A stretch of DNA of 64,000 bases from Martelella sp. NC20 (GTDB taxonomy: Bacteria > Pseudomonadota > Alphaproteobacteria > Rhizobiales > Rhizobiaceae), in contig NZ_CP054861.1 of the NCBI RefSeq assembly GCF_013459645.1, positions 2,716,001-2,780,000 of the forward strand, in the 5' to 3' direction. Made by a program: the position numbers and the translations under genes. The notes under the pieces are model-generated. The model worked only from the letters and a program-made list of their open reading frames with translations, was not told the origin of the DNA and made no database searches. Position 1 is the first letter of the stretch, and every line of letters begins with the position of its first letter. This document shows, piece after piece, positions 52,901-61,586 of the stretch.

Positions 52901-52987
52901 AAGTCCCCTTCGGAGCAATTCTGCGAACTGCTCATGTGCGGCATTGAAGGGGACTTCTTCGGCCGGGTCCAAGGGCTCTCCCGGCCG
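52901..52987. other. two adjacent hairpins between the radical SAM gene and rnhB
   Basis: AAGTCCCCTTC (52901-52911) and GAAGGGGACTT (52946-52956) form a perfect 11-bp stem with an inner GAGCA/TGCTC stem (52913-52917 and 52929-52933). Next to it CGGCCGGG (52960-52967) pairs with CCCGGCCG (52980-52987). Neither is followed by a T run. They may be a terminator pair, a processed leader of rnhB or a degenerate repeat. Confidence 0.4.
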
Positions 52988-52996
52988 GAAAGGAAA

Positions 52997-54127
52997 TCAG
53001 AACAGGTTGAGCTGGGCGCCGCCGCCATCGGGCGGCGCAAACAGGTCTTCCCTGAGCGCCGTGCTGCGGCGCGCGAGCTTCAGCCGCTTGACGGCAATTT
53101 CGAAGCGGCGGGCGATCTGCCAGGCATAAGGTCCGCTCCCCTTCATCCGCTTGCCGAATTCGGCGTCATAATCCTTGCCGCCGCGCATCGAGCGGATCAG
53201 GCTCATCACGTGGCGATAGCGGTCGGGGTGGTGCTCCAGCAGCCAGTCCTTGAACAGCGGCGCGACTTCGAGCGGCAGCCTGAGCAGGATATAGCTCGCC
53301 TCGGTCGCGCCCGCGGCAGCGCCGCTGTCGAGGATCCGTTCAAGCTCGTGATCGGTCAGCACCGGAATGATAGGTGCTACCGAAATGCCGACGGGTATGC
53401 CGGCCCCGGCAAGTGCGCGGATCGTCTCCAGCCGGCGCGGCGGCGTGGCGGCGCGCGGTTCCATGCTGCGGGCAAGCTTGCGGTCGAGCGTGGTCACCGA
53501 CATCGAAACCTTGACCAGATGCTTTTCCGCCATAAGCGACAGGATATCGAGATCGCGCAGGATCAGCGCGGATTTGGTGGTGATGGACACCGGGTGGTTG
53601 GCGTCGGCGAGCACTTCCAGCACCTGGCGCATGATCCGCCATTCCTTCTCCACCGGCTGATAGGGATCGGTATTGGTGCCGATCGCGATGGTTTTCGCGT
53701 GATAACCGGGTCTGGAAAGCTCACGGGCAAGCTGGCGGGGCGCATCCGGCTTGGCAAACAGCCGGGTTTCGAAATCAAGCCCGGCGGACAGCCCCATGAA
53801 GCTGTGGGTCGGCCGCGCAAAGCAATAGATGCAGCCGTGTTCGCAGCCGCGATAGGGATTGATCGAGCGTTCGAACGGCACGTCCGGCGAGGTATTGCGG
53901 GTGATGATCGATTTCACCTTTTCGACCTGCACCTCGGTGGCGAATGCCGGCAGGTCTTCCTCAAGATGCCAGCCGTCGTCAAAGCGCTCGCGGCTTACCG
54001 GCTCGAACCGGCCGGACGGGTTCGCGGTCGCCGCGCGGCCCCGCCGGCGACCATGATCGACCGGCTCGAAATGACGGGACGGCGGCGGCGTGAAGCCGGC
54101 GATGTCCATATCGAATGCGTCTTCCAT
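52997..54127 (-). CDS. PA0069 family radical SAM protein
   Basis: 376-residue radical SAM protein with the Fe-S motif CxxxCxxC at Cys95, Cys99 and Cys102 (CEHGCIYC) preceded by 'NTSPDVPFERSINPYRG', the signature of the PA0069/SplB-related group. Its substrate is not known. ATG 54127 has GGGAG at a 6-base distance; ATG 54133 would touch that site, and longer upstream starts lack family similarity. It diverges from the glycosyltransferase-like gene. Confidence 0.88.
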   Translation of the reverse strand: MEDAFDMDIAGFTPPPSRHFEPVDHGRRRGRAATANPSGRFEPVSRERFDDGWHLEEDLPAFATEVQVEKVKSIITRNTSPDVPFERSINPYRGCEHGCIYCFARPTHSFMGLSAGLDFETRLFAKPDAPRQLARELSRPGYHAKTIAIGTNTDPYQPVEKEWRIMRQVLEVLADANHPVSITTKSALILRDLDILSLMAEKHLVKVSMSVTTLDRKLARSMEPRAATPPRRLETIRALAGAGIPVGISVAPIIPVLTDHELERILDSGAAAGATEASYILLRLPLEVAPLFKDWLLEHHPDRYRHVMSLIRSMRGGKDYDAEFGKRMKGSGPYAWQIARRFEIAVKRLKLARRSTALREDLFAPPDGGGAQLNLF

Positions 54128-54291
54128 GATCATCTCCCGTCTGATTTGCCGGTGGGTCTTCTTGCCCATTGGCAACAGCACTCGGGAAATATAGGGCAAC
54201 TTCAGGAACAAAGCAAGAACATTTACTGTTCCTTCTACCAATACGGGCCTTCGCTCTTGGCAAGCGCCGTTGAAGTTGCCTAGATAGCGGC

Positions 54292-54813
54292 ATGATAAGT
54301 GTGCTGATCGAAAGCAGAAATCAGGACGCCGAGCTTGCATATACGCTCTCGGCGCTGGTGACGGGTGCCGTTGAGGGGCTTGTCAGCGATGTCATCGTTC
54401 TCGAACACGGCTCCGGCGAGGGCGTCGAGCGCGTGGCGGATGCGGCCGGCTGCCGGTTCATGAGGACGTGGGACCTGCCCGAGGTCATAGGTCAGCTTCG
54501 CGGTGACTGGGTTCTCGTGCTCGAGCCCGGCGCGCGGCCGCTTTCCGGCTGGGTGGAGACGGTGTCGGAGCATATCGCGCTCGAAAACAGGCCGGCGCGG
54601 TTCTCGCGCTCGAAAAGGCATCGCCGTTCGCTCTGGCAACGGCTTTTCACCCGGCAATGCCAGCTGGAAGTCGGTGTGCTGCTGCCGAGGTCCATGGCGC
54701 TGGAAAAAGCCGCCGCCGGCGGTGGCTCGCCGTTTCTGCTCGCCCGCCGGCAGATGACGCGGCGGCTTTCCTGCGAAATCATCCCTGCATGGGCGATGAT
54801 TCGGAGCGCGTGA
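54292..54813 (+). CDS. small glycosyltransferase-like protein
   Basis: 173-residue protein starting 'MISVLIESRNQDAELAYTL', like the first strand and helix of GT-A family 2 transferases, with 'DVIVLEHGSGEG' and 'GDWVLVLEPGARPLSGWV' in the place of the DxD region (no clear DxD is present). Short for a functional glycosyltransferase, so activity is uncertain; similar small proteins are common next to moaB in Rhizobiales as far as I recall. It converges with moaB with a 6-base gap. Confidence 0.65.
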   Translation: MISVLIESRNQDAELAYTLSALVTGAVEGLVSDVIVLEHGSGEGVERVADAAGCRFMRTWDLPEVIGQLRGDWVLVLEPGARPLSGWVETVSEHIALENRPARFSRSKRHRRSLWQRLFTRQCQLEVGVLLPRSMALEKAAAGGGSPFLLARRQMTRRLSCEIIPAWAMIRSA

Positions 54814-54819
54814 ACCGGG

Positions 54820-55353
54820 CTACGAGGTCCGCTTCAGATGCTCGTCGAGCCGGGGCATGATTTCCACTAAATTGCAGGGCATGTGGCGATAGTCGAACTG
54901 CTGGGCGATGATCCCGTCCCAGCCGTCCTTGCAGGCGCCCGGCGAGCCCGGCAGCACGAACACGAAGGTTCGCCCGACAAGGCCCGCGGTTGCACGCGAC
55001 TGGACCGTCGAGGTTCCGATCTTCTCGAACGAAATCCTGTGAAAGATCGCCGAAAAGCCGTCCATCCGCTTGTCGAACAGCGGTTCGATCGCTTCCGGCG
55101 TCAGATCGCGCCCGGTAAAGCCGGTTCCGCCGGTGGTCACCACCACATCGATCCCGTCATCCGCGCTCCAGGCTTTCACGGTCTCGGCAATCGCTGCCCG
55201 GTCGTCGCCGACAATCCGCCGGGCGGCCAGAACATGCCCGGCAGCCTCGATCCGCGCGGCCAGCGTGTCGCCGGAGCGATCGTCGGCGAGGCTGCGGCTG
55301 TCGGACACGGTGAGCACGGCAAAGCGCACGGGAATGAAAGGGCGGTCGTTCAT
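54820..55353 (-). CDS. moaB: molybdenum cofactor biosynthesis protein B
   Basis: 177-residue MogA/MoaB-type adenylyltransferase-fold protein in molybdopterin synthesis. 'RFAVLTVSDSRSLADDRSGD' at the start and 'DVVVTTGGTGFTGRDLTPEA' near residues 70-88 are the family signature; 'FVLPGSPGACKDGWD' follows. The ATG overlaps the ispE stop by four bases, so it is co-translated with ispE. Confidence 0.92.
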   Translation of the reverse strand: MNDRPFIPVRFAVLTVSDSRSLADDRSGDTLAARIEAAGHVLAARRIVGDDRAAIAETVKAWSADDGIDVVVTTGGTGFTGRDLTPEAIEPLFDKRMDGFSAIFHRISFEKIGTSTVQSRATAGLVGRTFVFVLPGSPGACKDGWDGIIAQQFDYRHMPCNLVEIMPRLDEHLKRTS

Positions 55354-56249
55354 GCGGTATCTCCTGAGGCGAGCGTGGCGGCGACGAACCAGTCGGGAAA
55401 AGCCGTCGCGAGGCTGCGCGCCGCAATTTCGGCGCTTGCGAGGTCGGGGTAGAGGCCGAAACAGGTTGCCCCGGAACCCGACATGCGCACGAGATCCGCC
55501 CCGGTCGCCGCCAGCGCATCGGTGACGGCGTGGATCACCGGCGCGATCCGGCTTGCGGGAATTTGCAGATCGTTGCGCGCGCCCCTGATGAGGTCAAGCC
55601 AGTCATCGGCGCTTTGCGGCATGTCGCCGGCAAGAACCGGCGGATTGTCGCGATGTTCGAGCGCCTTGAAAACGGCAGGCGTCGCCACCTGCCGCAGCGG
55701 GTTCGCAAGCACGAGGAAAAGCGTTGGAAAGCCCGCCGCCGGCGTTATTACGTCGCCGATCCCGCGGGCAAGGAGTGGTTCTCCGGCAAGACACATCGGT
55801 ACGTCGGCGCCGAGCGAAAGCGCGAGTGGCGACGGGATGTCGCCGGGCAGGCGCCACAGGCTTGCGAGGCCGCGCAGGGTCGCGGCGGCATCCGCCGAGC
55901 CGCCGCCGATGCCGGAAGCCGGCGGCAGGCGTTTTTCCAGATGGATATGGACAGGCCCCGGCGAAAGCCCCTCAGCCTCGGCATGGGTCCGCAGCAGGTT
56001 GCGGGCCCTGAGCACGAGATTGCCGCTTTCAGGATCGTCGCCGCGCGGCACGCTGTCGGCAAACCGGCCGGACAGCGTGAAACGGTCGGCTTCAGCCTCG
56101 GTGAAGGTCAGCCGGTCGCCGAAGTCCGCAAAGGTCACCAGCGTGTCGAGCAGGTGATAGCCATCGCCGCGCCTGCCGGTGACATGAAGCGCCAGGTTGA
56201 TCTTGGCGCGGGCCTCGGCTTGCAAGGCCGCGCCGCAAGCCGTGGTCAC
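55350..56249 (-). CDS. ispE: 4-diphosphocytidyl-2-C-methyl-D-erythritol kinase
   Basis: 299-residue GHMP kinase of the MEP isoprenoid pathway. 'ARAKINLALHVTGRRGDGYH' starts the fold, 'LPPASGIGGGSADAAATLR' is the GHMP ATP loop, and 'RMSGSGATCFGLY' the C-terminal motif. The start is GTG 56249, overlapping the TPR gene stop as GTGA; longer frames upstream run into the TPR gene and lack similarity. Confidence 0.93.
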   Translation of the reverse strand: MTTACGAALQAEARAKINLALHVTGRRGDGYHLLDTLVTFADFGDRLTFTEAEADRFTLSGRFADSVPRGDDPESGNLVLRARNLLRTHAEAEGLSPGPVHIHLEKRLPPASGIGGGSADAAATLRGLASLWRLPGDIPSPLALSLGADVPMCLAGEPLLARGIGDVITPAAGFPTLFLVLANPLRQVATPAVFKALEHRDNPPVLAGDMPQSADDWLDLIRGARNDLQIPASRIAPVIHAVTDALAATGADLVRMSGSGATCFGLYPDLASAEIAARSLATAFPDWFVAATLASGDTA

Positions 56250-58051
56250 GGCGTCTTGACGGCGTCTCCGTCTCCCTCGGCCGCCCTGGCGAGCGGAGTG
56301 TCGTCGCTTTCGATCGTCAGTCCGTTGGCGATCTTGTCCTCGATCTCGGGCACCAGATCGGCCGGCGGCTCGTCGGAAAGCGCCTTCTTCCACTGGTAGA
56401 TCGCCTCGAGCTTGCGCCCGACCTGCCAGTAGGCATCGCCCAGATGGTCGTTGATCGTCGGGTCGCCGGTATCGAGTATCACCGCGCGTTCCAGTTCGCG
56501 CACGGCGTCATTGTAGCGCCCGAGCCGGAAATAGGCCCAGCCGAGCGAATCGACGATATAGCCGTCATCGGGGCGTTGATCGACGGCCTGCTGGATCAGG
56601 TCGAGGCCTTCCTCGAGATTGATGCCCTGATCGATCCAGGAATAACCGAGATAGTTCAGCACCTGCGGCTGGTTCGGATAAAGCTCGAGCGCCCGTTTGA
56701 AATCGGGTTCGGCCTTGTCCCATTGCTTCAACCGCTCATAGGCGATGGCCCGGCGGTAGAAAATGCCCCAGTCCTCGGGTGATGCGACCGGGCCGATACG
56801 CGCCACCGCCTGATCCAGGATATCGGCCATCGCCTGAAAATCCTTCTGTTCCGAATAGACGCCGGAAAGCGCCAGATAGGCCCGGCGGTCGTCCGGCGCT
56901 TCCTCGATCAGGGCGGTCAGATGGGCGCGCGCCTCATCAAGGCGGTCGAGGCCGGCAAGCGCGAGGCCTTGCTGCAACTCGGTGAGGCGATATTGCGGGG
57001 CATCCTCGGGTATGCGGGAAAAATAGCCGAGCGCGCGTTCCGGCTTGTCGTTGGCTGCGGCAACCACGCCTCGCAGGTAAAGCACATCGGTATCATCCGG
57101 CGTCAGCGCTTCGGCGAGCGCCAGATAGAGCGAAACGATATCGTCGCTGCCGCCCTGGTTGAGAGCCGCGGCAAGTTGAAAAAGGACGCTGCCGGCGCCC
57201 TCGGCAGCGGTTTTCGGCAGCGCCTGGATCGGATCGCCGGCCTCGATGCGCTCGCGAACCGGGTCGAGAATGGCCGGGTTGAGGCCATAGGTCTCCGCGG
57301 TAGAAACCGTATCGAGCGCCTTGCGGGTATTGCCGGCCTCTGCTTCGATCGCGGCAAGGCCGATGACGGTCTTCAGCATCGTATCGGGCGAGGTCGCCCC
57401 GCCTTCGCGATCGAGCAGGGCATCGTTGAAATAGCTGCGCGCCTTGGCGGTATTGCCGGAGGCGGCGGCGATCGCGCCGGCGTTGTAATTGGTGAAAAGA
57501 TCGTACCAGGGCGGGCCGGAAAGCGCGTCAACTGCCTTCAGCGCCTCGTCCGTCTTGCCCTCGCCGTAGAGCGTCCAGGCCACCAGCAGGCCGGAGATCA
57601 GGTCGTTGAGCGGGGCGCCGCCATAGGCTTCGAAGCGGGGTATCGCCTCTTCGTATCGTCCGTCCTGAAGGGCTGCGAGCCCGAGCGCCAGATCGCGTAG
57701 CGGCACGAGTTGCGGCTCGTCCGATGTCTTGTCCGCCTGCGCTTCGGCCGCCTTCAGATCGCCGTTGAAGATCAGGGTGACGAACAGCTGGTTGTTGGTG
57801 CCGGTGTCATAAGGTTCATGCTGCAGCGCGCGGCGGAAATAGGCGATCGCGCGTTCCAGGTCATTGTCCATCGCAGCAGTCTGGCCGGCCAGGAGCGCTC
57901 CGGCAAAGCTCAACGCGCCCTGGGCATCATAGACGGGGTCGGTCACCGTCGCGTCCCTGGCGCTTGCCGTCATCGGCCCCGCCGACACTGGCAAAGCGAG
58001 CGCCGCGGCAAAAAGCATGGTTCTCAGGCGACGTTTGTTCAGGCTGGTCAT
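56246..58051 (-). CDS. secreted TPR-repeat protein
   Basis: 601-residue protein with a signal peptide (residues ~1-31, ending TASA) and many tetratricopeptide-like helices. The C-terminal half has clear TPR units ('AIAYERLKQWDKAEPDFKRALELYPNQ', split; 'SLGWAYFRLGRYNDAVRELERAV'; 'LGDAYWQVGRKLEAIYQWKKAL'). This is the conserved alphaproteobacterial TPR gene located upstream of ispE. It probably forms a periplasmic or outer-membrane-associated scaffold; partner unknown. A 4x14-bp tandem repeat lies directly upstream. Confidence 0.88.
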   Translation of the reverse strand: MTSLNKRRLRTMLFAAALALPVSAGPMTASARDATVTDPVYDAQGALSFAGALLAGQTAAMDNDLERAIAYFRRALQHEPYDTGTNNQLFVTLIFNGDLKAAEAQADKTSDEPQLVPLRDLALGLAALQDGRYEEAIPRFEAYGGAPLNDLISGLLVAWTLYGEGKTDEALKAVDALSGPPWYDLFTNYNAGAIAAASGNTAKARSYFNDALLDREGGATSPDTMLKTVIGLAAIEAEAGNTRKALDTVSTAETYGLNPAILDPVRERIEAGDPIQALPKTAAEGAGSVLFQLAAALNQGGSDDIVSLYLALAEALTPDDTDVLYLRGVVAAANDKPERALGYFSRIPEDAPQYRLTELQQGLALAGLDRLDEARAHLTALIEEAPDDRRAYLALSGVYSEQKDFQAMADILDQAVARIGPVASPEDWGIFYRRAIAYERLKQWDKAEPDFKRALELYPNQPQVLNYLGYSWIDQGINLEEGLDLIQQAVDQRPDDGYIVDSLGWAYFRLGRYNDAVRELERAVILDTGDPTINDHLGDAYWQVGRKLEAIYQWKKALSDEPPADLVPEIEDKIANGLTIESDDTPLARAAEGDGDAVKTP

Positions 58052-58062
58052 CCGCTCTCTTT

Positions 58063-58118
58063 CATTGACGATCGGGCATTGACGATCGGGCGTTGACGGT
58101 CCGGCATTGGCAGTCCGG
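58063..58118. repeat. 14-bp tandem repeat, four copies
   Basis: Units are CATTGACGATCGGG (58063-58076), an identical copy (58077-58090), CGTTGACGGTCCGG (58091-58104) and CATTGGCAGTCCGG (58105-58118). They fill most of the 82 bases between the polyprenyl synthase stop and the TPR gene start and are directly upstream of the TPR gene ribosome site. Confidence 0.75.
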
Positions 58119-58133
58119 GCGGGTGCGCGTCGG

Positions 58134-59150
58134 TCAGTTGATCCGCGCGATGCAGAAATCGATCACTTCCTCAAGGGCGTGCCGGCCGGTGGAGCGCGGC
58201 AGACCCGACAGCGCTTCGCGCGCGGCCTCGCCATAGAACAGGGCGCGATCGACAGAATCGGCGAGCGCCCCATGCTTTTCGAGGAGGAATCGGGCTTTTT
58301 CGAGGGCGGCGTCGTCATTTTCGCCGCCTTCGATGGCGTTGCGCCAGAATGTCTTTTCGCCATCATCTCCGCGCTGATAGGCCAGAATGATCGGCAGCGT
58401 CACCTTCCCCTCGCGGAAATCATCGCCGACGTTCTTGCCAAGATCGGCGCTGTTGCCGCCATAATCGAGCACATCGTCGACGAGTTGAAAGGCGATGCCG
58501 AGCGCCATGCCGTAATTGCGCAATGCCTTGCGATCGGCAGCCGACGCCCCGGCGATGATCGGCCCAACCTCGGCGGCAGCTGCAAATAGCTCGGCCGTCT
58601 TGCCGCGGATGACGGCGATGTAATCGTCCTCGGTGGTTTCCATCTTCTTGGAGACCGAAAGCTGCAGCACTTCGCCCTCGGCGATCACGGCGGCGGCATC
58701 CGATAGCACTGAAAGCGCCTCCAACGAGCCCGTTTCCACCATCATCCTGAAGGATTGGCCAAGCAGAAAATCGCCAACCAGAACGCTTGCCTGGTTGCCC
58801 CAGATCATCCGGGCGCTGGACTTGCCGCGCCTCAGGTCGCTCTCGTCCACGACATCGTCATGAAGCAGCGTTGCGGTATGCATGAATTCGACACTGGTTG
58901 CCAGCCGGATATGATGCTCGCCCCGGTAGCCGAACAGCGACGCGGTCGCGAGCGTCAGCATCGGGCGCAGCCGCTTGCCGCCGGAAGAAATCAGGTGATT
59001 GGCCACCTCCGGGATCATTTCGACATCGGACCCCGCCTTCGACAGGATCAGCGCATTGACGCGCTCCATATCGGAACGGGTCAAATCCACGATGGGCTTG
59101 ACCGAGCCGGAGGTTTTGTTCTCTTTAACCAGTGGTATAACGGAACCCAA
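58134..59150 (-). CDS. polyprenyl (octaprenyl/decaprenyl) diphosphate synthase
   Basis: 338-residue all-helical prenyltransferase that makes the ubiquinone side chain. The first Asp-rich motif is 'LLHDDVVDESDLRRG' and the second 'QLVDDVLDYGG'; 'SGGKRLRPMLTLATA' precedes the first. The likely start is TTG 59150 with GGGAG 9 bases upstream, giving 'GSVIPLVKENK' at the N-terminus as in related proteins; ATG 59174 adds eight residues and is possible. It diverges from the DUF2007 gene. Confidence 0.92.
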   Translation of the reverse strand: MGSVIPLVKENKTSGSVKPIVDLTRSDMERVNALILSKAGSDVEMIPEVANHLISSGGKRLRPMLTLATASLFGYRGEHHIRLATSVEFMHTATLLHDDVVDESDLRRGKSSARMIWGNQASVLVGDFLLGQSFRMMVETGSLEALSVLSDAAAVIAEGEVLQLSVSKKMETTEDDYIAVIRGKTAELFAAAAEVGPIIAGASAADRKALRNYGMALGIAFQLVDDVLDYGGNSADLGKNVGDDFREGKVTLPIILAYQRGDDGEKTFWRNAIEGGENDDAALEKARFLLEKHGALADSVDRALFYGEAAREALSGLPRSTGRHALEEVIDFCIARIN

Positions 59151-59252
59151 GTGAGTTCGCTCCCTTTCATGCATTCATGCCGACAATAGGGAGCGGCAGA
59201 AGCAGCGACAAGGGGCAATGTGTTCCTTTTGCATGAAATTCAGGAGTGATGA

Positions 59253-59483
59253 ATGGCCCTTGTCAATCTGTTGCGCACCAATGACGCCGTGGTGCTGGGC
59301 CTCGCCGAAAGCCTCTTCAAGGAAGCCGGAATTCACTATTTCGTGGCTGACCGCTCGATGAGCGTGATGGAGGGGTCGCTCGGTCTTCTGCCGCGCCGCC
59401 TGATGGTGGACGAGAGTGCCGAGGCGGAGGCCCGCGCGCTTTTGACCGATGCCGGGCTCGGCAAGGAACTGGAGCCGGAATGA
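59253..59483 (+). CDS. DUF2007 domain-containing protein
   Basis: 76-residue small protein: 'LLRTNDAVVLGLAESLFKEAGIHYFVAD' and 'LLPRRLMVDESAEAEARALL' are typical of DUF2007 (a putative signal-transducing, PII-like small domain). Function unknown. ATG 59253 follows AGGAG, and the TGA overlaps the methyltransferase start by four bases, so the two are co-translated. Confidence 0.85.
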   Translation: MALVNLLRTNDAVVLGLAESLFKEAGIHYFVADRSMSVMEGSLGLLPRRLMVDESAEAEARALLTDAGLGKELEPE

Positions 59484-60277
59484 CGGCGGATGGCTTCACC
59501 GTCGACGCCTTTCATCGCGGCCGCTTCCATCTCGTGCAACCGAAGGGGAGAGGCCATCGGGCCGGTATGGACGCGATGCTGCTCGCCGCAATGGTCGACC
59601 GGAAGGCCGCAAGCGACGGGCAGGCCTTTCGTGTCGCCGATCTCGGGGCGGGGGCGGGGGCTGCCGGATTTGCGGTTGCCTCCCGCATTCCGGATGCGGA
59701 AATCTCGCTGTTCGAGCTTTCGCCGGAAATGGCGGATTTTGCCCGCCGCTCCGTGGCGCTCGCGGAAAACGCCGGGATCCGGCCTCGCATCCGCGTCTTC
59801 GAAGCCGATGTCACGCTCACCGGCGCACGTCGCAATGACGCTGGCCTGACGGATGACGCCTTCGATCACGTCATCATGAACCCGCCGTTCAACGAGGCCG
59901 CCGACCGCAAGACGCCGGACCGGCTGAAACAGGTCGCCCATGCCATGGAGGAGGGCCTGTTCGAGGCCTGGATCCGCACCGCCGGCGCGATCCTGAAGCC
60001 CGGCGGCCAGCTTTCCCTGATCGCCCGCCCGCAATCGTTGAGCGATATCATCGCCGCCTGCGGCAGGCGCTTCGGCGGGCTTGAGATCACGCCGGTGCAT
60101 GCCCGCGCCGGCGAGGATGCCTTCCGCATTCTGGCAAGCGCCATCAAGGGCTCGCGGGCCCGGCTTGCGCTGCGGCCGCCGATCATCATGCACGGCGGCG
60201 ATGGCCACGCCTTTCTGCCGGCCGTCGATGATCTCAACAATGGCCGGGCGAGCTATTCACGCCGCAAAAACAGGTAA
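59480..60277 (+). CDS. tRNA1(Val) (adenine37-N6)-methyltransferase-like protein
   Basis: 265-residue SAM-dependent methyltransferase. Motif I 'VADLGAGAGAAGF' is at about residues 52-64 and the N6-adenine motif NPPF at 134-137 ('MNPPFNEAADRKTP'). TrmN6/YfiC-like proteins have the same order. It is a good candidate for modifying A37 of a tRNA but other substrates are possible. Its stop codon lies inside a 13-base sequence repeated after the 224-bp element that follows. Confidence 0.85.
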   Translation: MTADGFTVDAFHRGRFHLVQPKGRGHRAGMDAMLLAAMVDRKAASDGQAFRVADLGAGAGAAGFAVASRIPDAEISLFELSPEMADFARRSVALAENAGIRPRIRVFEADVTLTGARRNDAGLTDDAFDHVIMNPPFNEAADRKTPDRLKQVAHAMEEGLFEAWIRTAGAILKPGGQLSLIARPQSLSDIIAACGRRFGGLEITPVHARAGEDAFRILASAIKGSRARLALRPPIIMHGGDGHAFLPAVDDLNNGRASYSRRKNR

Positions 60278-60504
60278 ATCAGTCTGCTGACAAACCTATC
60301 CCCTTTTACGGGCGTCATCCTCGGGCTTGTCCCGAGGATCTAATCCCCTCACGATTCGAGCGGAGTTCGCTGCTCATAAGACACTGTTTACTATTAATTT
60401 TTTACCTAAAACGCCTGTCGTGTCGGGATGTGCTTAGACCCTCGGGACAAGCCCGAGGGTGACGAAAGAGGGTGGGGCAGACTTTGTCAACAAACAGGTA
60501 AATC
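60268..60504. repeat. imperfect inverted-repeat element bounded by 13-bp direct repeats
   Basis: AAACAGGTAAATC occurs at 60268-60280 (overlapping the methyltransferase stop) and at 60492-60504, like a target duplication. Just inside are CAGTCTGCTGACAAAC and its diverged complement GCAGACTTTGTCAACAAAC; further in, GTCATCCTCGGGCTTGTCCC (about 60316-60335) faces CCCTCGGGACAAGCCCGAGG (about 60439-60458). No reading frame inside. The remaining 94 bases to the S49 gene hold only its upstream region. The layout matches 44084-44333. Confidence 0.6.
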
Positions 60505-60598
60505 CGCCTGATCGCAGGCTTATTCACCTCCGCGGCCTTGTCTTTGGCGGCATCGCGCATACATGCGGTCGATCGAGTTGAAACCCGAAGAGGACGCC

Positions 60599-61465
60599 AT
60601 GAAAAGCCTGGTTGCCGGTCTTGTTCCGAAGAGATTCCGCAAGGATAAGACGGTCGTGCCCGTCGTCCGGCTTGCCGGAACGATCATGGCGGGCGGGTCG
60701 CTCGGGCGGCGCAATCTGAACCTGGCCTCGGCGGCTCCAGCGCTTGAAAAGGCGTTTTCGATGAAGGGCGCGCCCTGTGTTGCAATCTCGCTCAACTCGC
60801 CCGGCGGATCGCCGGTCCAGTCGCGGCTCGTCTATCAGCGCATCCGCGCGCTCGCCGAGGAAAAGCAGAAAAAGGTGCTGATCTTCGTCGAGGACGTCGC
60901 GGCCTCCGGCGGCTACATGATCGCGCTTGCCGGCGATGAGATTTTCGTCGACCCGACATCGATCGTCGGCTCGATCGGCGTCGTTTCCGGCGGTTTCGGC
61001 TTTACCGAAATGATCGGCAAAATCGGCGTCGAGCGCCGCGTCTATACCTCGGGCGAGAACAAGGTGATGCTTGACCCGTTCCAGCCGGAAAAGGAAAAGG
61101 ACGTCGAATTCCTGAAGGGGTTGCAGAACGAAATCCATCAGGTCTTCATCCAGATGGTGAAGGACAGACGCGGCTTGAAGCTTTCCGATGATCCGGAGCT
61201 GTTTTCCGGCCTGTTCTGGAGCGGCCTCGGCGGCGTCGAGCGCGGCCTCGTCGACGGCATCGGCGAGATGCGCGCCATATTGAAAGGCCGCTATGGCGAC
61301 AAGGTCGAGCTGAAACTCGTGACCGGGCCGACCAATTTCTTCGGGCGCAAGCTGCCGGGCGTTGTCGCCGGCGGGATCAGCGGCGCGGAAATTGCGGCGG
61401 GCTTTGCGACGGGGCTTGCGGAAACCGCCGAAGAACGGGCATTATGGGCGCGCTACGGGCTTTAG
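60599..61465 (+). CDS. S49 family signal-peptide peptidase-like protease
   Basis: 288-residue ClpP-fold serine peptidase of the SppA/SohB family. 'AISLNSPGGSPVQSRLVYQ' (about residues 62-80) and 'EDVAASGGYMIALAGDEI' with the nucleophile Ser103 are the signatures; Lys155 in 'SGENKVMLDPF' is the probable catalytic Lys. No N-terminal signal anchor is evident. AGAGGA lies just before ATG 60599; an upstream ATG at 60563 lacks a ribosome site. Its stop overlaps a double-hairpin repeat. Confidence 0.9.
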   Translation: MKSLVAGLVPKRFRKDKTVVPVVRLAGTIMAGGSLGRRNLNLASAAPALEKAFSMKGAPCVAISLNSPGGSPVQSRLVYQRIRALAEEKQKKVLIFVEDVAASGGYMIALAGDEIFVDPTSIVGSIGVVSGGFGFTEMIGKIGVERRVYTSGENKVMLDPFQPEKEKDVEFLKGLQNEIHQVFIQMVKDRRGLKLSDDPELFSGLFWSGLGGVERGLVDGIGEMRAILKGRYGDKVELKLVTGPTNFFGRKLPGVVAGGISGAEIAAGFATGLAETAEERALWARYGL

Positions 61466-61564
61466 AGCGCCGTGCGTCCATCCGGATGCACAAAGGACGC
61501 TCTAACACAGTGAATCGGCGCATCGTGCTTTCCGAAAATCGATTCCGATTTCCGGGCCGATGCG
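61464..61564. repeat. RIME-like double-hairpin element
   Basis: AGAGCG (61464-61469) pairs with CGCTCT (61498-61503) around an inner TGCGTCC/GGATGCA stem; then CGCATCG (near 61518) pairs with CGATGCG (near 61558) around CGAAAATCG/CGATTTCCG. The two-palindrome layout and the roughly 100-base length are as in RIME elements of Rhizobiales. It begins inside the S49 stop codon and may serve as its terminator. Confidence 0.55.
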
Positions 61565-61586
61565 TCAGGCGAAGGAGGAGCGTGAA

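Noticed and set aside
58063..58118. possible CRISPR-like array at the 14-bp tandem repeats
   Set aside because: Units are contiguous without spacers, too short, and no cas genes are present; no CRISPR array was seen anywhere in the window.
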